From assembly GCA_945952065.1 (NCBI GenBank), contig CAMFGY010000002.1, positions 124,001-188,000 on the forward strand: a stretch of 64,000 nucleotides of DNA. The letters run 5' to 3'. Positions within the stretch are counted from its first letter, which is position 1; each line of letters begins with the position of its first letter. The notes under the pieces were generated by a model. The model was not told the origin of the DNA, did not search any database, and saw nothing but the letters and a program-made list of their open reading frames with translations. Made by a program: the position numbers and the translations under genes. The DNA is from an uncultured Burkholderiales bacterium (GTDB lineage: Bacteria; Pseudomonadota; Gammaproteobacteria; Burkholderiales; Burkholderiaceae_C). This document shows, piece after piece, positions 55,568 through 64,000 of this stretch.

Positions 55568-57175
55568 ATGGAATTTCCAACACTCTGGCTCGCGGCCAGC
55601 CCCCTGATCCCCGTCGTGTTGATGGGCCTCGCCGCCTTGTGGCCCCGCATGGCGCCCGCCTCCCCGGCGGCTTTGTGGCGCAGCTTTCAAGCCTTCTCGC
55701 TGAGCGCCCTGCTCATAGCCATAGCCAACCTCGGCTTCAGCGTCGCAGGCGGCAGCGGCTCACAGCCCATCACGACGCCAGGCGCTGGGCTTGCGGATTG
55801 GCCCGCCTTCTTGCTGGCCACGCCGCTGGGCCTGAGCCTGGCGGTGCTGGTGCAATTGCTGGGCACGGTGATCGGCGCCTTCTCGGCCCGCTACCTGCAA
55901 GGCGAAGCCGGTCAAGCGCGCTATCTGGCCGCCTTGGCGGCTGTGCTGGCCGCGGTGCAGGTCTTGCTGTTGGCCGATCACTGGGTGGTTTTGATTGCGG
56001 CCTGGGCGCTGGTGGGCGTGGCCTTGCAGCGGCTCTTGTGCTTCTACCCGGAGCGCCCTTTTGCGCAGCTGGCCGCGTTGAAAAAACGCATGGCCGATCG
56101 TGCGGCCGACGCCTTGCTGATCGCTGCCGCAGCGCTGGCCTGGGCCGAGGTGGGCAGCGGCTCACTGTCGGCCCTGTCGACCCATCTTGCACTGCACGGC
56201 CTGTCACTGCCGCTGCAAGTCAGCGCTGTGGCGCTGAGCTTGGCCGTCATTTTGCGCACCGCCTTGCTGCCGGTGCATGGCTGGCTGATTCAGGTGATGG
56301 AGGCCCCAACCCCCGTGTCGGCCCTGCTGCACGCCGGCGTGGTCAACCTCGGCGGCTTTGTGCTGATCCGCTTCGCGCCGCTGCTGGAGCAGGCGCTGCC
56401 GGCACGCGCCCTGCTGCTGGCCTTCGGCCTGGGCACGGCCATCCTGGCCGGCATGGTGATGCTGACCCGCATCAGCATCAAGGTGCGACTGGCTTGGTCC
56501 ACCGTGGCGCAAATGGGCTTTATGTTGCTGGAATGCGCGCTCGGCCTCTACACCCTGGCCGCCCTGCATCTGATCGGCCATTCGCTCTACAAGGCGCATG
56601 CCTTTCTCGGCGCCTCCACCGTGGTGCGCCAGACCCGGCTGCAAGCCCTGCACAGCACGGCCCCGGCGGCCGCTCTGAGCCTGGCGCTGGCGCCACTGCT
56701 GGCCGGCTCGGTCCTGTTGCTGGCGCAGTCGCTGCCCGGCCAGACGGCATGGCCCAGCTGGTGGAGCGCGGTGCTGGCGCTGGCCTGGGCGCCGCTGCTG
56801 TGGCAGCCGAGTGGTCGGCTGGGCTTGGTCACACGCGCCCAGCAAACGCTGTGGGGTCTGCTGATGGTGCTGGGCCTGAGCGCCGCCACGCTGTTGGCCC
56901 ACGCCCTGCCGCTGGGCCTGCAAGACAGCCCGCATCCCAACCTCGGCCTGCTCGCCCTGGCCGGCATGGCCGCCCTCTACGCCTGCTTGGCGCTGCTGCA
57001 AAGACGCCCGCAGGCCCTGAGCCGCTGGCGGCAATGGAGCTACGCCGGCTTCTATGTGGACGAGGCCTACACCCGCCTGGCCCTGCGCCTGTCGCCACGC
57101 GGCTGGACACCGGCCGCCCACAAAGGCGCAGCGCCCCAAGCCACCCCACGCCCCTTGGCCGATGCCCAGGTTTGA
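55568..57175 (+). CDS. dabB: DabB-type membrane subunit of a dissolved inorganic carbon pump (NdhF/NuoL-like)
   Basis: A proton-channel-like membrane protein of the NuoL/NdhF/MrpA superfamily, 535 aa, with about 12-14 hydrophobic segments. The start at ATG 55568 gives MEFPTLWLAASPL. Core motifs are TALLPVHGWLIQVMEAPTPVSALLHAGVVNLGGF (diagnostic: PVHGWLIQVMEAPTPVSALLHAG) and the Lys/Arg sites in FYPERPFAQLAALKKRM. It is adjacent to dabA, so it is the DabB partner rather than complex I; it converts the proton-motive force to bicarbonate/CO2 accumulation. Confidence 0.9.
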   Translation: MEFPTLWLAASPLIPVVLMGLAALWPRMAPASPAALWRSFQAFSLSALLIAIANLGFSVAGGSGSQPITTPGAGLADWPAFLLATPLGLSLAVLVQLLGTVIGAFSARYLQGEAGQARYLAALAAVLAAVQVLLLADHWVVLIAAWALVGVALQRLLCFYPERPFAQLAALKKRMADRAADALLIAAAALAWAEVGSGSLSALSTHLALHGLSLPLQVSAVALSLAVILRTALLPVHGWLIQVMEAPTPVSALLHAGVVNLGGFVLIRFAPLLEQALPARALLLAFGLGTAILAGMVMLTRISIKVRLAWSTVAQMGFMLLECALGLYTLAALHLIGHSLYKAHAFLGASTVVRQTRLQALHSTAPAAALSLALAPLLAGSVLLLAQSLPGQTAWPSWWSAVLALAWAPLLWQPSGRLGLVTRAQQTLWGLLMVLGLSAATLLAHALPLGLQDSPHPNLGLLALAGMAALYACLALLQRRPQALSRWRQWSYAGFYVDEAYTRLALRLSPRGWTPAAHKGAAPQATPRPLADAQV

Positions 57176-57199
57176 ATCGACACGCCAGAGACCCTCGCC

Positions 57200-59758
57200 A
57201 TGAACGCAGTGATTGAAAGAAAAAACCCCGGAGCCGGCGCCACAACAAAGCCCAGCGCGGTATCGCCTGAACGGGCCCGGCAGATCGAACAGGCTTGCGC
57301 CCAGGCCTGCCGAGCGATTGCACCGACCTGGCCGCTGGACCGTGCCATTGCCGTCAACCCGCATTGGTCGCGCATCGGCATGCCGCTGCGCCGGGTGGCA
57401 GCGCGCATGGCGGTGCTGGGCGGGATTCAAGTCTTTCCGCCGCGCGAACTGCAGCGCAGCACCTGGCAAGAAGGCCGCATCAGCGCTGCCGACTTGGCAC
57501 TCGCCCTGCAGCAATTGCCTGCCGCACCGGCGCGCGGACTGAGCGCGGCTGAATGCGTCGAAGCGCTGCAGTCACGCGCCGCCATCGAACAATTGCCGCT
57601 CTTGATCGACACCCTGGACCAAGACCCCGAACGCCACACCCGCCTGGCCTGGCGTCAGGCCATCACGCACCAGGTGAGCCAAACCTGCGCGGCCTATTTT
57701 GATCGGCACCAGGCAGACTGGCAGCCGGAGCGCACCGAGGGGCTTTACGCCTTTTGGCGCGACACCTTGCAACATGACCACGGCATCGGCCTGCTGATGG
57801 GGCTGCCGCATCTGGGCCGCGCCATTGACGCACTGCCCGCCCAGGCCCAGGACGCCGAACAATGGGTGATGCAGCGCCTGGGCCTGTCGCCCACCGTTTG
57901 GGCCGACTATCTGGAGGCCGTGCTCCTGACCGTCAACGGCTGGGCCTCCTGGTGCGCCTATCTGGCTTGGCAGGCCGGCCAAGAGGGACGCAGCGACACG
58001 CATCTGCGTGAGTTGCTGGCGATCCGTCTGGCCTGGGGCGCCTTGCTGCTGGAGTGCAAAGACGATGGCGCCGCACAGCAGGCCTTCCAGGCCGTGCAAC
58101 AAGCCTGGCAACGCGCGCCCCAAGTCATGCAGGCCGCCGAGCAAGCGCTCTTGATCGACGAGGTGTGGCAGCTCGCCCTGGAACTGGGCTACCAGCGCAC
58201 GCTGGCGCAAAAGCTGCTGTCGGCCAGCGGCCAAACGCCGCAAACCACCGGCATCGAGGTGCAGGCCGCGTTTTGCATCGATGTGCGCAGCGAGCCCTTG
58301 CGCCGCGCACTGGAAGCCGTGTGGCCCTGCATCCAGACCCTGGGCTTTGCCGGCTTCTTCGGCCTGCCGGTGGCCTACACCCCACTGGCCAGCACAGCCC
58401 GCCGCCCGCAGCTGCCGGGCCTGATGGCCCCGACCATGGAGGTGCAAGACCGCATCCTGCCCGCCGATGCCGATGCGGGCGCGACCGCGAGCGCCACCGA
58501 GCTGCAAAGCCAGGCCGCCCACGCGCGCCAAAGCCGTTTGGGCTTGAGCGCGCAGTGGCAGGCCGCCAGTCGCTGGCCGGGCGCGGCCTTCTCCTTTGTG
58601 GAGGCCGCCGGCCTGGGCTATCTGGGCAAGCTCGGTCAATGGCTCAAGCCCGGCCAACAGACGCGCGCCCGCGATGAGCTCGCGGGCCTGCCGGCGCGCT
58701 ATCGGCCGATCTGCCGCCCGCACCTGGTGGGGCTCGATCTGCCGGCCAAGGTCGCGCTGGCCGCCCGTGTGCTCAAAGCCATGGGTTTGACGCAAGACCT
58801 GGCCCCGCTGGTGCTCTTGGTCGGGCATGGCAGCCAGTCCAGCAACAATGCGCACGCCGCCGCACTCGACTGCGGCGCCTGCTGCGGCCAGACCGGCGAC
58901 GTCAATGCCCGCAGCCTGGCGCAACTGCTCAATGAAGCGCCGGTGCGCGCCGGTCTCTGGCAGACCCAGGGCATGGCCATCCCCGAGAGCACCGTCTTCC
59001 TGGCCGCCCTGCACAACACCACCACCGACGAGATCGAGGGCTTTGAACTCGACCTGCTGCCCGCCGCGGCGAGCGCACGCTGGCAGCGCCTACAAACCAT
59101 GTTCGCCCGGGCTTGCGATCAGGTGCGGCGCGAGCGCGCCTCCAGCCTCCAGCTCGACCCCTGCGCGCCGCCCGCCGAGCTCTTGCGGCAGCTGCGCCAG
59201 CGAGCCAACGACGGCGCGCAAACCCGGCCGGAATGGGGCTTGGCCGGCAATGCCGCCTTTTTGATCGCGCCCCGCCACAAGAGCCGCGGCGTGGTGCTGA
59301 ACGGGCGCAGCTTTTTGCATGACTACGAGGCCAGCCAAGACCCCGACGGCAGCATTCTGGAGCTGCTGATGACGGCCCCCATGCTGGTCACGCATTGGAT
59401 CAACTGGCAGTACCACGCCTCCACCTGCGACCCGCAGCGCCTGGGCAGCGGCAACAAGCTGCTGCACAACGTGGTGGGCGGCAGCCTGGGCGTCTTTGAA
59501 GGCAATGGCGGCGATTTGCGCATCGGCCTCACGCACCAGTCGGTGCACGACGGCCAGCGCGCCATGCACGAGCCCTTGCGATTGACCGTCGTGATCGACG
59601 CGCCGCAGGCCGCCATCGACACCATCATCGCCAAGCACGCCGTGCTGCAGCAATTGCTCGTCAACGACTGGCTGCACCTCTGGCGCTTTGAAGAAGCGGG
59701 CTTCGCCCGCTACCGCCAGGGCGCGTGGTGCCCGCTGCCTTGGGGCGCGCAAGCGTGA
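57200..59758 (+). CDS. dabA: DabA, carbonic-anhydrase-like subunit of inorganic carbon pump (DUF2309)
   Basis: An 852-aa peripheral protein of the DUF2309/DabA family, which hydrates CO2 irreversibly in the cytoplasm when coupled to DabB. The zinc-site residues known from DabA are visible: Cys and Asp in FCIDVRSEPLRRALE (about 355), and His and Cys in VGHGSQSSNNAHAAALDCGACCG (about 535-555). It is 24 bp after dabB and ends with LRLTVVIDAP and a lysine-poor tail. No RuBisCO or carboxysome gene is in view. Confidence 0.92.
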   Translation: MNAVIERKNPGAGATTKPSAVSPERARQIEQACAQACRAIAPTWPLDRAIAVNPHWSRIGMPLRRVAARMAVLGGIQVFPPRELQRSTWQEGRISAADLALALQQLPAAPARGLSAAECVEALQSRAAIEQLPLLIDTLDQDPERHTRLAWRQAITHQVSQTCAAYFDRHQADWQPERTEGLYAFWRDTLQHDHGIGLLMGLPHLGRAIDALPAQAQDAEQWVMQRLGLSPTVWADYLEAVLLTVNGWASWCAYLAWQAGQEGRSDTHLRELLAIRLAWGALLLECKDDGAAQQAFQAVQQAWQRAPQVMQAAEQALLIDEVWQLALELGYQRTLAQKLLSASGQTPQTTGIEVQAAFCIDVRSEPLRRALEAVWPCIQTLGFAGFFGLPVAYTPLASTARRPQLPGLMAPTMEVQDRILPADADAGATASATELQSQAAHARQSRLGLSAQWQAASRWPGAAFSFVEAAGLGYLGKLGQWLKPGQQTRARDELAGLPARYRPICRPHLVGLDLPAKVALAARVLKAMGLTQDLAPLVLLVGHGSQSSNNAHAAALDCGACCGQTGDVNARSLAQLLNEAPVRAGLWQTQGMAIPESTVFLAALHNTTTDEIEGFELDLLPAAASARWQRLQTMFARACDQVRRERASSLQLDPCAPPAELLRQLRQRANDGAQTRPEWGLAGNAAFLIAPRHKSRGVVLNGRSFLHDYEASQDPDGSILELLMTAPMLVTHWINWQYHASTCDPQRLGSGNKLLHNVVGGSLGVFEGNGGDLRIGLTHQSVHDGQRAMHEPLRLTVVIDAPQAAIDTIIAKHAVLQQLLVNDWLHLWRFEEAGFARYRQGAWCPLPWGAQA

Positions 59759-59791
59759 CGCTTGGCGACAAGCCCCGAATACAAGACTCGC

Positions 59792-61885
59792 CTACAGCTT
59801 CAACACCAGCTTGACCGGCTGCCCTTCGCTGCTGCGCGGGGCGGCCGGCATGGCGCAGCAGATCAAGGCCTCGCCGGGCGCGGTCTTGTACGCCGGTGGA
59901 CTCAGATAGCTCACCTCACCTTCCAAGACCTGGGTGCGGCAGCTGCCGCAGTTGCCGCCTCGGCAGCTGAACTCGGGGCTCAGGCCGCGCGACTCGGCCA
60001 GATCCAGCAGCGTGCCGCTGCCCGGCGTCCAGCGCGCCTCTTTGCTGGACTCGGCAAACTGCACCGCCACATCCACCTGCGCGACCGGCGCCAGCACCTG
60101 CTGCACGGTGCCGGGATCCGGCCGACGCTGCAAAGAGGCCGGGCCAAAGGCTTCGGCATGGATGCGATCGTCGGCCACGCGCAAGTCCCGCAGTCCCTCG
60201 TAGAGGGCCTGCATGAAAGGCGGCGGGCCGCAGAGATAGAAATCGTGGTCGCCAAACGGCAGGGCGGCTTGCAGCAGCGCCATGTCCAGGCGCCCTTGCA
60301 AGTCGTAATCGCGGCCCTTCAGGCTGTCGGCTTCGGGCGCATCGGTGACGCGCACGATTTGCAAGGCTCCGCCGGCACGCTGCTGCAACTCGGCCAGCTC
60401 TTGATTGAACGCACGCTCCGCGTTGTTGCGCGTGGCGTAGAAGAAATAAGTCGGCCGGATGCGGCGCTTGCGCAGGCCTTCAAACACCACATGGCGCAGC
60501 ATGGCCAACATCGGCGTCACGCCAATGCCACCGGCCAAAAGCACCAAGGGGCGGCGCGCCAGGGCATCCACGGTGAAGCTGCCCTGCGGCGCGCGCGCCT
60601 CGATCACATCGCCCACCCGGGCTTTGTCATGCAGGTATTCCGACACCACGCCGCCGCGCTTGATGCTCAAGCGATACACGCCATCACTGGGCGCCACCGA
60701 CAAGGTGTAGGTGCGGATCAGAGTCTTGCCGCCCACTTGCAAGCGGATCGGCAGATGTTGACCGGCTTCAAAGCCCGCCAGCCCATGCCCGTCCGCCGGC
60801 TCCAGATAAAAGCTGCGCACGGTGCTGCTTTCGTCTTGCACCCGCGCGAGTCTGAAGGGGCGCCAAGCATCGCGCAGGGCCGCCGCAGCCAGCCGGGTTG
60901 CCGCCTCGTCCCAAGACCCGGTCATCAAGGCATTGGGCGAGAACTCATCCAGCCGCCAGCGCAAGGCCAGGGCGCCACGGCGTCGAATCGCCTGCTCGAC
61001 CCGGAAGGTCCAGAGCCGCTCGGCCCCCTGAAAGGCTTCGATCTCCGCACCCTCGAATTGAATTTCGGTGGAGCCGCTCAGTTGCAGCACATCGCCGCTG
61101 ATGAAGTCGATGAAGATCAGCCCGGCACGCGGATTGAGCAGCAGGTTGCCGAAGGTGTTGAAGTGCATATTGCCGGCAAAGTCGGGGATGCGCAGCACAT
61201 CGGCCGCGCCGCTCGTCTGCAGCTGCACAAAGCCGGGCTTGCCGCCGCGATGCGAGACATCGACCGAAGCGTCGGGGTGCTCGGGCTCGCCGCCGGGATG
61301 GCTGCTGGCGACAAAGAAAGTGTCGGCGCCGGCAATCAGGGCGCGCGCTTCATCGTCCAGGCGAGCCAGCCGCTCCAGCGGCGCGCGGTGTTCGCTGTCG
61401 GGCGCGCGCGCAAAGTGAAAAGCCCGGTCTTGGATGTATTGCGGGCAGTTGCCAAAAGAATGCCCCACCGCCAGCGAGAAGCCGCCCGCCTGCGTGGAAA
61501 GTATCCGTCCATTCAAGCGGTTACGTCGGCGGGTGTCCAATTCGATCCCCAGCATGCCCAACGGCGCGCCGGCTTGAATGCTGTCGCGCACCGGGTCGCC
61601 CAAGCCAGGCAGGCCCGCCACATCCAGGCGACGCGGATCAGGCGAGTGCATAAAGCCGGGCTGGCCCTCGATCAGGCTGGCCCAGGGCGCGCCCTGCGCA
61701 TCCACTGCGCCCACCACCATGAAGGGCAGTTGGCCGTAAAAAACACGGTGTTGATCGGGCATGTAGTCGCGGATGACCCGCCGGCCGAAGCTGTCCAACT
61801 GCGCCGCATTGCCCATGCGCTCATGGATGCGGCGCTCGCCGCTGTGCCAGGGCGAGCCGGGCGCGGGGATGAATTCGGTGGACAT
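59792..61885 (-). CDS. PNPOx-reductase-ferredoxin fusion oxidoreductase
   Basis: A 697-aa three-part electron-transfer protein. An N-terminal split-barrel pyridoxamine-5'-phosphate-oxidase-like domain (about 35-330; FFVASSHPGGEPEHPDASV) is followed by a ferredoxin-NADP reductase-like FAD/NAD module (IRTYTLSVAP, AGGIGVTPMLAML, YLCGPPPFM) and a C-terminal plant-type [2Fe-2S] domain (SCRGGNCGSCRTQV, then ICC). The next gene on the same strand, 34 bp upstream, is a GST. Substrate and physiology are unknown. Confidence 0.88.
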   Translation of the reverse strand: MSTEFIPAPGSPWHSGERRIHERMGNAAQLDSFGRRVIRDYMPDQHRVFYGQLPFMVVGAVDAQGAPWASLIEGQPGFMHSPDPRRLDVAGLPGLGDPVRDSIQAGAPLGMLGIELDTRRRNRLNGRILSTQAGGFSLAVGHSFGNCPQYIQDRAFHFARAPDSEHRAPLERLARLDDEARALIAGADTFFVASSHPGGEPEHPDASVDVSHRGGKPGFVQLQTSGAADVLRIPDFAGNMHFNTFGNLLLNPRAGLIFIDFISGDVLQLSGSTEIQFEGAEIEAFQGAERLWTFRVEQAIRRRGALALRWRLDEFSPNALMTGSWDEAATRLAAAALRDAWRPFRLARVQDESSTVRSFYLEPADGHGLAGFEAGQHLPIRLQVGGKTLIRTYTLSVAPSDGVYRLSIKRGGVVSEYLHDKARVGDVIEARAPQGSFTVDALARRPLVLLAGGIGVTPMLAMLRHVVFEGLRKRRIRPTYFFYATRNNAERAFNQELAELQQRAGGALQIVRVTDAPEADSLKGRDYDLQGRLDMALLQAALPFGDHDFYLCGPPPFMQALYEGLRDLRVADDRIHAEAFGPASLQRRPDPGTVQQVLAPVAQVDVAVQFAESSKEARWTPGSGTLLDLAESRGLSPEFSCRGGNCGSCRTQVLEGEVSYLSPPAYKTAPGEALICCAMPAAPRSSEGQPVKLVLKL

Positions 61886-61919
61886 GGCGGGTCTCCTCGA
61901 TCAAAACCTAGCGAAAGAC

Positions 61920-62540
61920 TCAGGCGGCCAAGCCGACCGGGGTCTTTTGCATGGCCACAAAGCCCGGCAGCGCTTCGATGCGAGCCAGCCAAGCGCGCAC
62001 ATTCGGATAGGCCTCCAGCGAGACATTGCCTTCGGGCGCATGGGCGATATAGCTGTAGTTGGCAATGTCAGCGATGCTGGGCTTGTCGCCAATCAGATAA
62101 GGCTTGCGGGCCAGCTCTTTGTCCATCACCGCCAGCAGGCCATGGGCACGGCCAATCACTTCCTCGGCCCGGAAGCCAGCGCCAAACACGGTCACCAAGC
62201 GGGCTGCTGCCGGACCGAAGGCCACCAAGCCGGCCGCCACCGACAGCCAACGCTGCACCGCCGCCTCGCCCACCGGGTCGCTGGGCAGCCAATCGGTGTT
62301 GCCATAACGGCGCGCCAAATACACCAAGATGGCATTCGAGTCGGCCAGCACCACGCCGCCATCCGCGATCACCGGCACTTGGCCGAAGGGGTTCATGGCC
62401 AGGAACTCGGCCGATTTTTGTTCGCCCTTGCGCAGATCGACCTCGATCAACTCGGTCGGCACATTCAACAAGGACAGGGCCAGACGCACCCGGTGAGCGT
62501 GACCCGAGAGCGGGAAGGTGTAGAGCTTGACTGCGGACAT
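61920..62540 (-). CDS. Glutathione S-transferase
   Basis: A 206-aa soluble GST. An N-terminal thioredoxin-like domain ([21 protein letters not shown]; the Ser of PLSGHA is the likely glutathione-activating residue) with the NPFGQVPVI cis-Pro and [13 protein letters not shown], then an all-helical C-terminal domain ([17 protein letters not shown]). It is encoded just ahead of the fused flavoprotein, so a joint detoxification or redox role is plausible. Confidence 0.9.
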   Translation of the reverse strand: MSAVKLYTFPLSGHAHRVRLALSLLNVPTELIEVDLRKGEQKSAEFLAMNPFGQVPVIADGGVVLADSNAILVYLARRYGNTDWLPSDPVGEAAVQRWLSVAAGLVAFGPAAARLVTVFGAGFRAEEVIGRAHGLLAVMDKELARKPYLIGDKPSIADIANYSYIAHAPEGNVSLEAYPNVRAWLARIEALPGFVAMQKTPVGLAA

Positions 62541-62703
62541 GATGGACTCCTCAAAACAGGGGTTGAACGGCGCGGGCCTCGTGTTGCCGCGTCGATTCGC
62601 CGTTCAGCGAATGCCTGAACTGTCCTCTCTTTACCCTGCCAGCAGAATCTCCAAATTTCCTAAATCACTATTCCTTCAATCGAAATAATCACAACCCAGC
62701 GCC

Positions 62704-64000
62704 TCACAGCCGGATCAGATTGAGCTCGGGCCCCACAGCGCGCCGCACCAGCGCTTCGAGGTGTTGGTGGTGACTCAGAAAAATCACCTGGGTGCGCTCG
62801 GACAGCTCGGCCAGCACCCGCAAGCCGGCCTCGGCGCGGCCATCGTCGTAGTTGATGAACACATCGTCCGCCACAAAGGGCAAGGCATGGCTGGGGTCTT
62901 GTGCCAGATGCAGCTCCAGCGCGGCCAAGCGCAGCGCCAAAAAGAGCTGGTCGCGGGTGCCCTCACTCATGCCGGCAATGGGCACCAAGCGACCATCGGC
63001 GCGCAGGCCCTGCAGGCTCAGCGGGCTGACATCGAAGTCCAGGCTCAGGCGCTGGAAGCCCCCGCAGGTCAGGGCCGCAAAAATCTCTCCGGCCCGGCCC
63101 AGCATGGGGCCCTGCTTGGTTTCGCGGTAGCGGTCAATGGCCCACTTCAGCAAGCGCGCGGCGGTGTGCACCTTCACATAGCGCTCGGCCGCATTGGCCA
63201 TTTTGGCCAGGGCGTCCTGGCGCTGACCTTCGGCGCGCGCTGCATCATCCTGGCCGGCAATCTGCGCCAGCGCCGCCTCGGCTTGGGTCCATTCGGCGGT
63301 CAGGGCCTCGCTTTGTTGCAAGGCCTGCGCACGCTGGCGCGCCAGCTCGGCCATCTGCACCGGCAACTGCACCCAATCCACCGCGGCCAACTCGGCTTGC
63401 AAGGCCTCCAGCGGCAAGCCATCGCCGCCTTCATGCAGGGCCTGATGGGCCGCCTCGATCTGCGCCTGCAAGCGCCGCCGCTGCTCGCAGGCCTCGATCA
63501 CCGCAGGCAGCGCGGCCATGTCTTGCACCCCGGCCTGCTTGAGCAGGGGCTGCAGCCGCGCTTCGGCCTTGGCGCGCTGCAAGGCCGTGGCCGCCAACTG
63601 GGCCTGCAAGTCCTGCAAGGCCTGGCTCAAGCGCTGCGCCTCTTGGGCCGCCTGCCGCGCCGCATTGAAATCGCTGCTCAATTGGCGAATCCAGGCCTCG
63701 GCGGCATCGGGCGGGGGCGGGCTTTGGTCCAGGGCCTGAGCGCAGCGCGCCAGCTCACGGGCAAAGTCAGCGCACTCGGCCTGCATCGCTTGGATTTTGT
63801 GTTCGCGCAAGTCGCGCACCGCCCCCAGGCCGGCCTCCACGCGGGCCATCGCGGCGGCGATTTCATCGGCCAATGTGGGGTCCAGATCCGGTGCCAAATG
63901 CAGGCGCTGGCAGGCTTGCGCCCAAGCGCTGTGCCAGGCTTGCAATTGCTGTTGCGCCGCCAAGCACTTCTCACGCAAACCGGCTTGAGCCTGAAGGGCC
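62704..64000 (-). CDS. YhaN-like AAA/SMC-type ATPase, 5' part missing
   Basis: The frame is open through the right edge, so the N-terminal P-loop half is outside the window and the start is unseen. About 430 residues remain: a long Gln/Ala/Glu-rich coiled coil and an ABC-type C-terminal half with the signature GMSEGTRDQLFLALRLAALE, Walker B LPFVADDVFINYDD and the H-loop in QVIFLSHHQHLEALV. This matches YhaN/SbcC-like SMC ATPases that pair with a YhaO/SbcD-like nuclease, expected next door outside the window. Confidence 0.88.
   Translation of the reverse strand, partial: ALQAQAGLREKCLAAQQQLQAWHSAWAQACQRLHLAPDLDPTLADEIAAAMARVEAGLGAVRDLREHKIQAMQAECADFARELARCAQALDQSPPPPDAAEAWIRQLSSDFNAARQAAQEAQRLSQALQDLQAQLAATALQRAKAEARLQPLLKQAGVQDMAALPAVIEACEQRRRLQAQIEAAHQALHEGGDGLPLEALQAELAAVDWVQLPVQMAELARQRAQALQQSEALTAEWTQAEAALAQIAGQDDAARAEGQRQDALAKMANAAERYVKVHTAARLLKWAIDRYRETKQGPMLGRAGEIFAALTCGGFQRLSLDFDVSPLSLQGLRADGRLVPIAGMSEGTRDQLFLALRLAALELHLAQDPSHALPFVADDVFINYDDGRAEAGLRVLAELSERTQVIFLSHHQHLEALVRRAVGPELNLIRL

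Noticed and set aside
1-64000. CRISPR arrays, rRNA operons, prophage or integron cassettes
   Set aside because: No regularly spaced 25-40-bp direct repeats, no rRNA signatures, and no integrase other than the chromosomal XerC.

Overview
The window is high-G+C DNA whose gene families point to a Burkholderiales betaproteobacterium, probably the Rubrivivax/Leptothrix/Roseateles/Inhella group. The clues are PEP-CTERM secreted proteases, a fused isobutyryl-CoA mutase (IcmF), the dksA-STAS protein-hslVU order, a single-Cys DksA and an assimilatory nas cluster under NasT. This placement is inferred from gene content, not from a search. I saw no rRNA, tRNA or CRISPR array.

Left edge (1-3382): a visibly less G+C-rich segment carries the C-terminal part of a large protein with a PD-(D/E)XK-like tail, followed by a terminator. 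After it come three 11-bp repeats spaced exactly 20 bp and a terminal ACA. This end lies 25 bp from the glmS stop codon, where Tn7 inserts. I read it as one end of a Tn7-like element in attTn7 with a probable defence cargo gene.

3383-17270: glmS and a divergent Lrp regulator; two tandem trypsin-like PEP-CTERM proteases; a minus-strand chain (two LpxL-like acyltransferases, dapF, DUF484, xerC, a coupled outer-membrane-type protein, rlmI); and metK divergent from the acyltransferases.

17271-35093: a 400-bp gene-free gap; a minus-strand chain corC, lnt, glyQ, glyS, gmhB, plsC and a YgjP-like metalloprotease; then a plus-strand CobW GTPase, dksA, a STAS-domain protein, hslV, hslU and an ion channel. 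Type III pantothenate kinase (coaX) is divergent from a chemoreceptor ending in a CheR-tether pentapeptide.

35177-45595: a complete assimilatory nitrate module on the minus strand: nasT, a leader with a large terminator hairpin, nrtA, nrtB, nrtD, nirB, nirD, nasA and the sirohaem methyltransferase cobA. It imports nitrate, reduces it to ammonium and makes the sirohaem precursor, probably under NasT antitermination control.

45776-64000: a 22-bp palindromic operator and icmF; a rhodanese/GNAT pair divergent from a MocR regulator; a second rhodanese; oleate hydratase with a Crp/Fnr regulator; a LysR regulator divergent from dabB-dabA (inorganic carbon pump); a PNPOx-reductase-ferredoxin fusion with a GST; and the C-terminal end of a YhaN-like ATPase running off the right edge.
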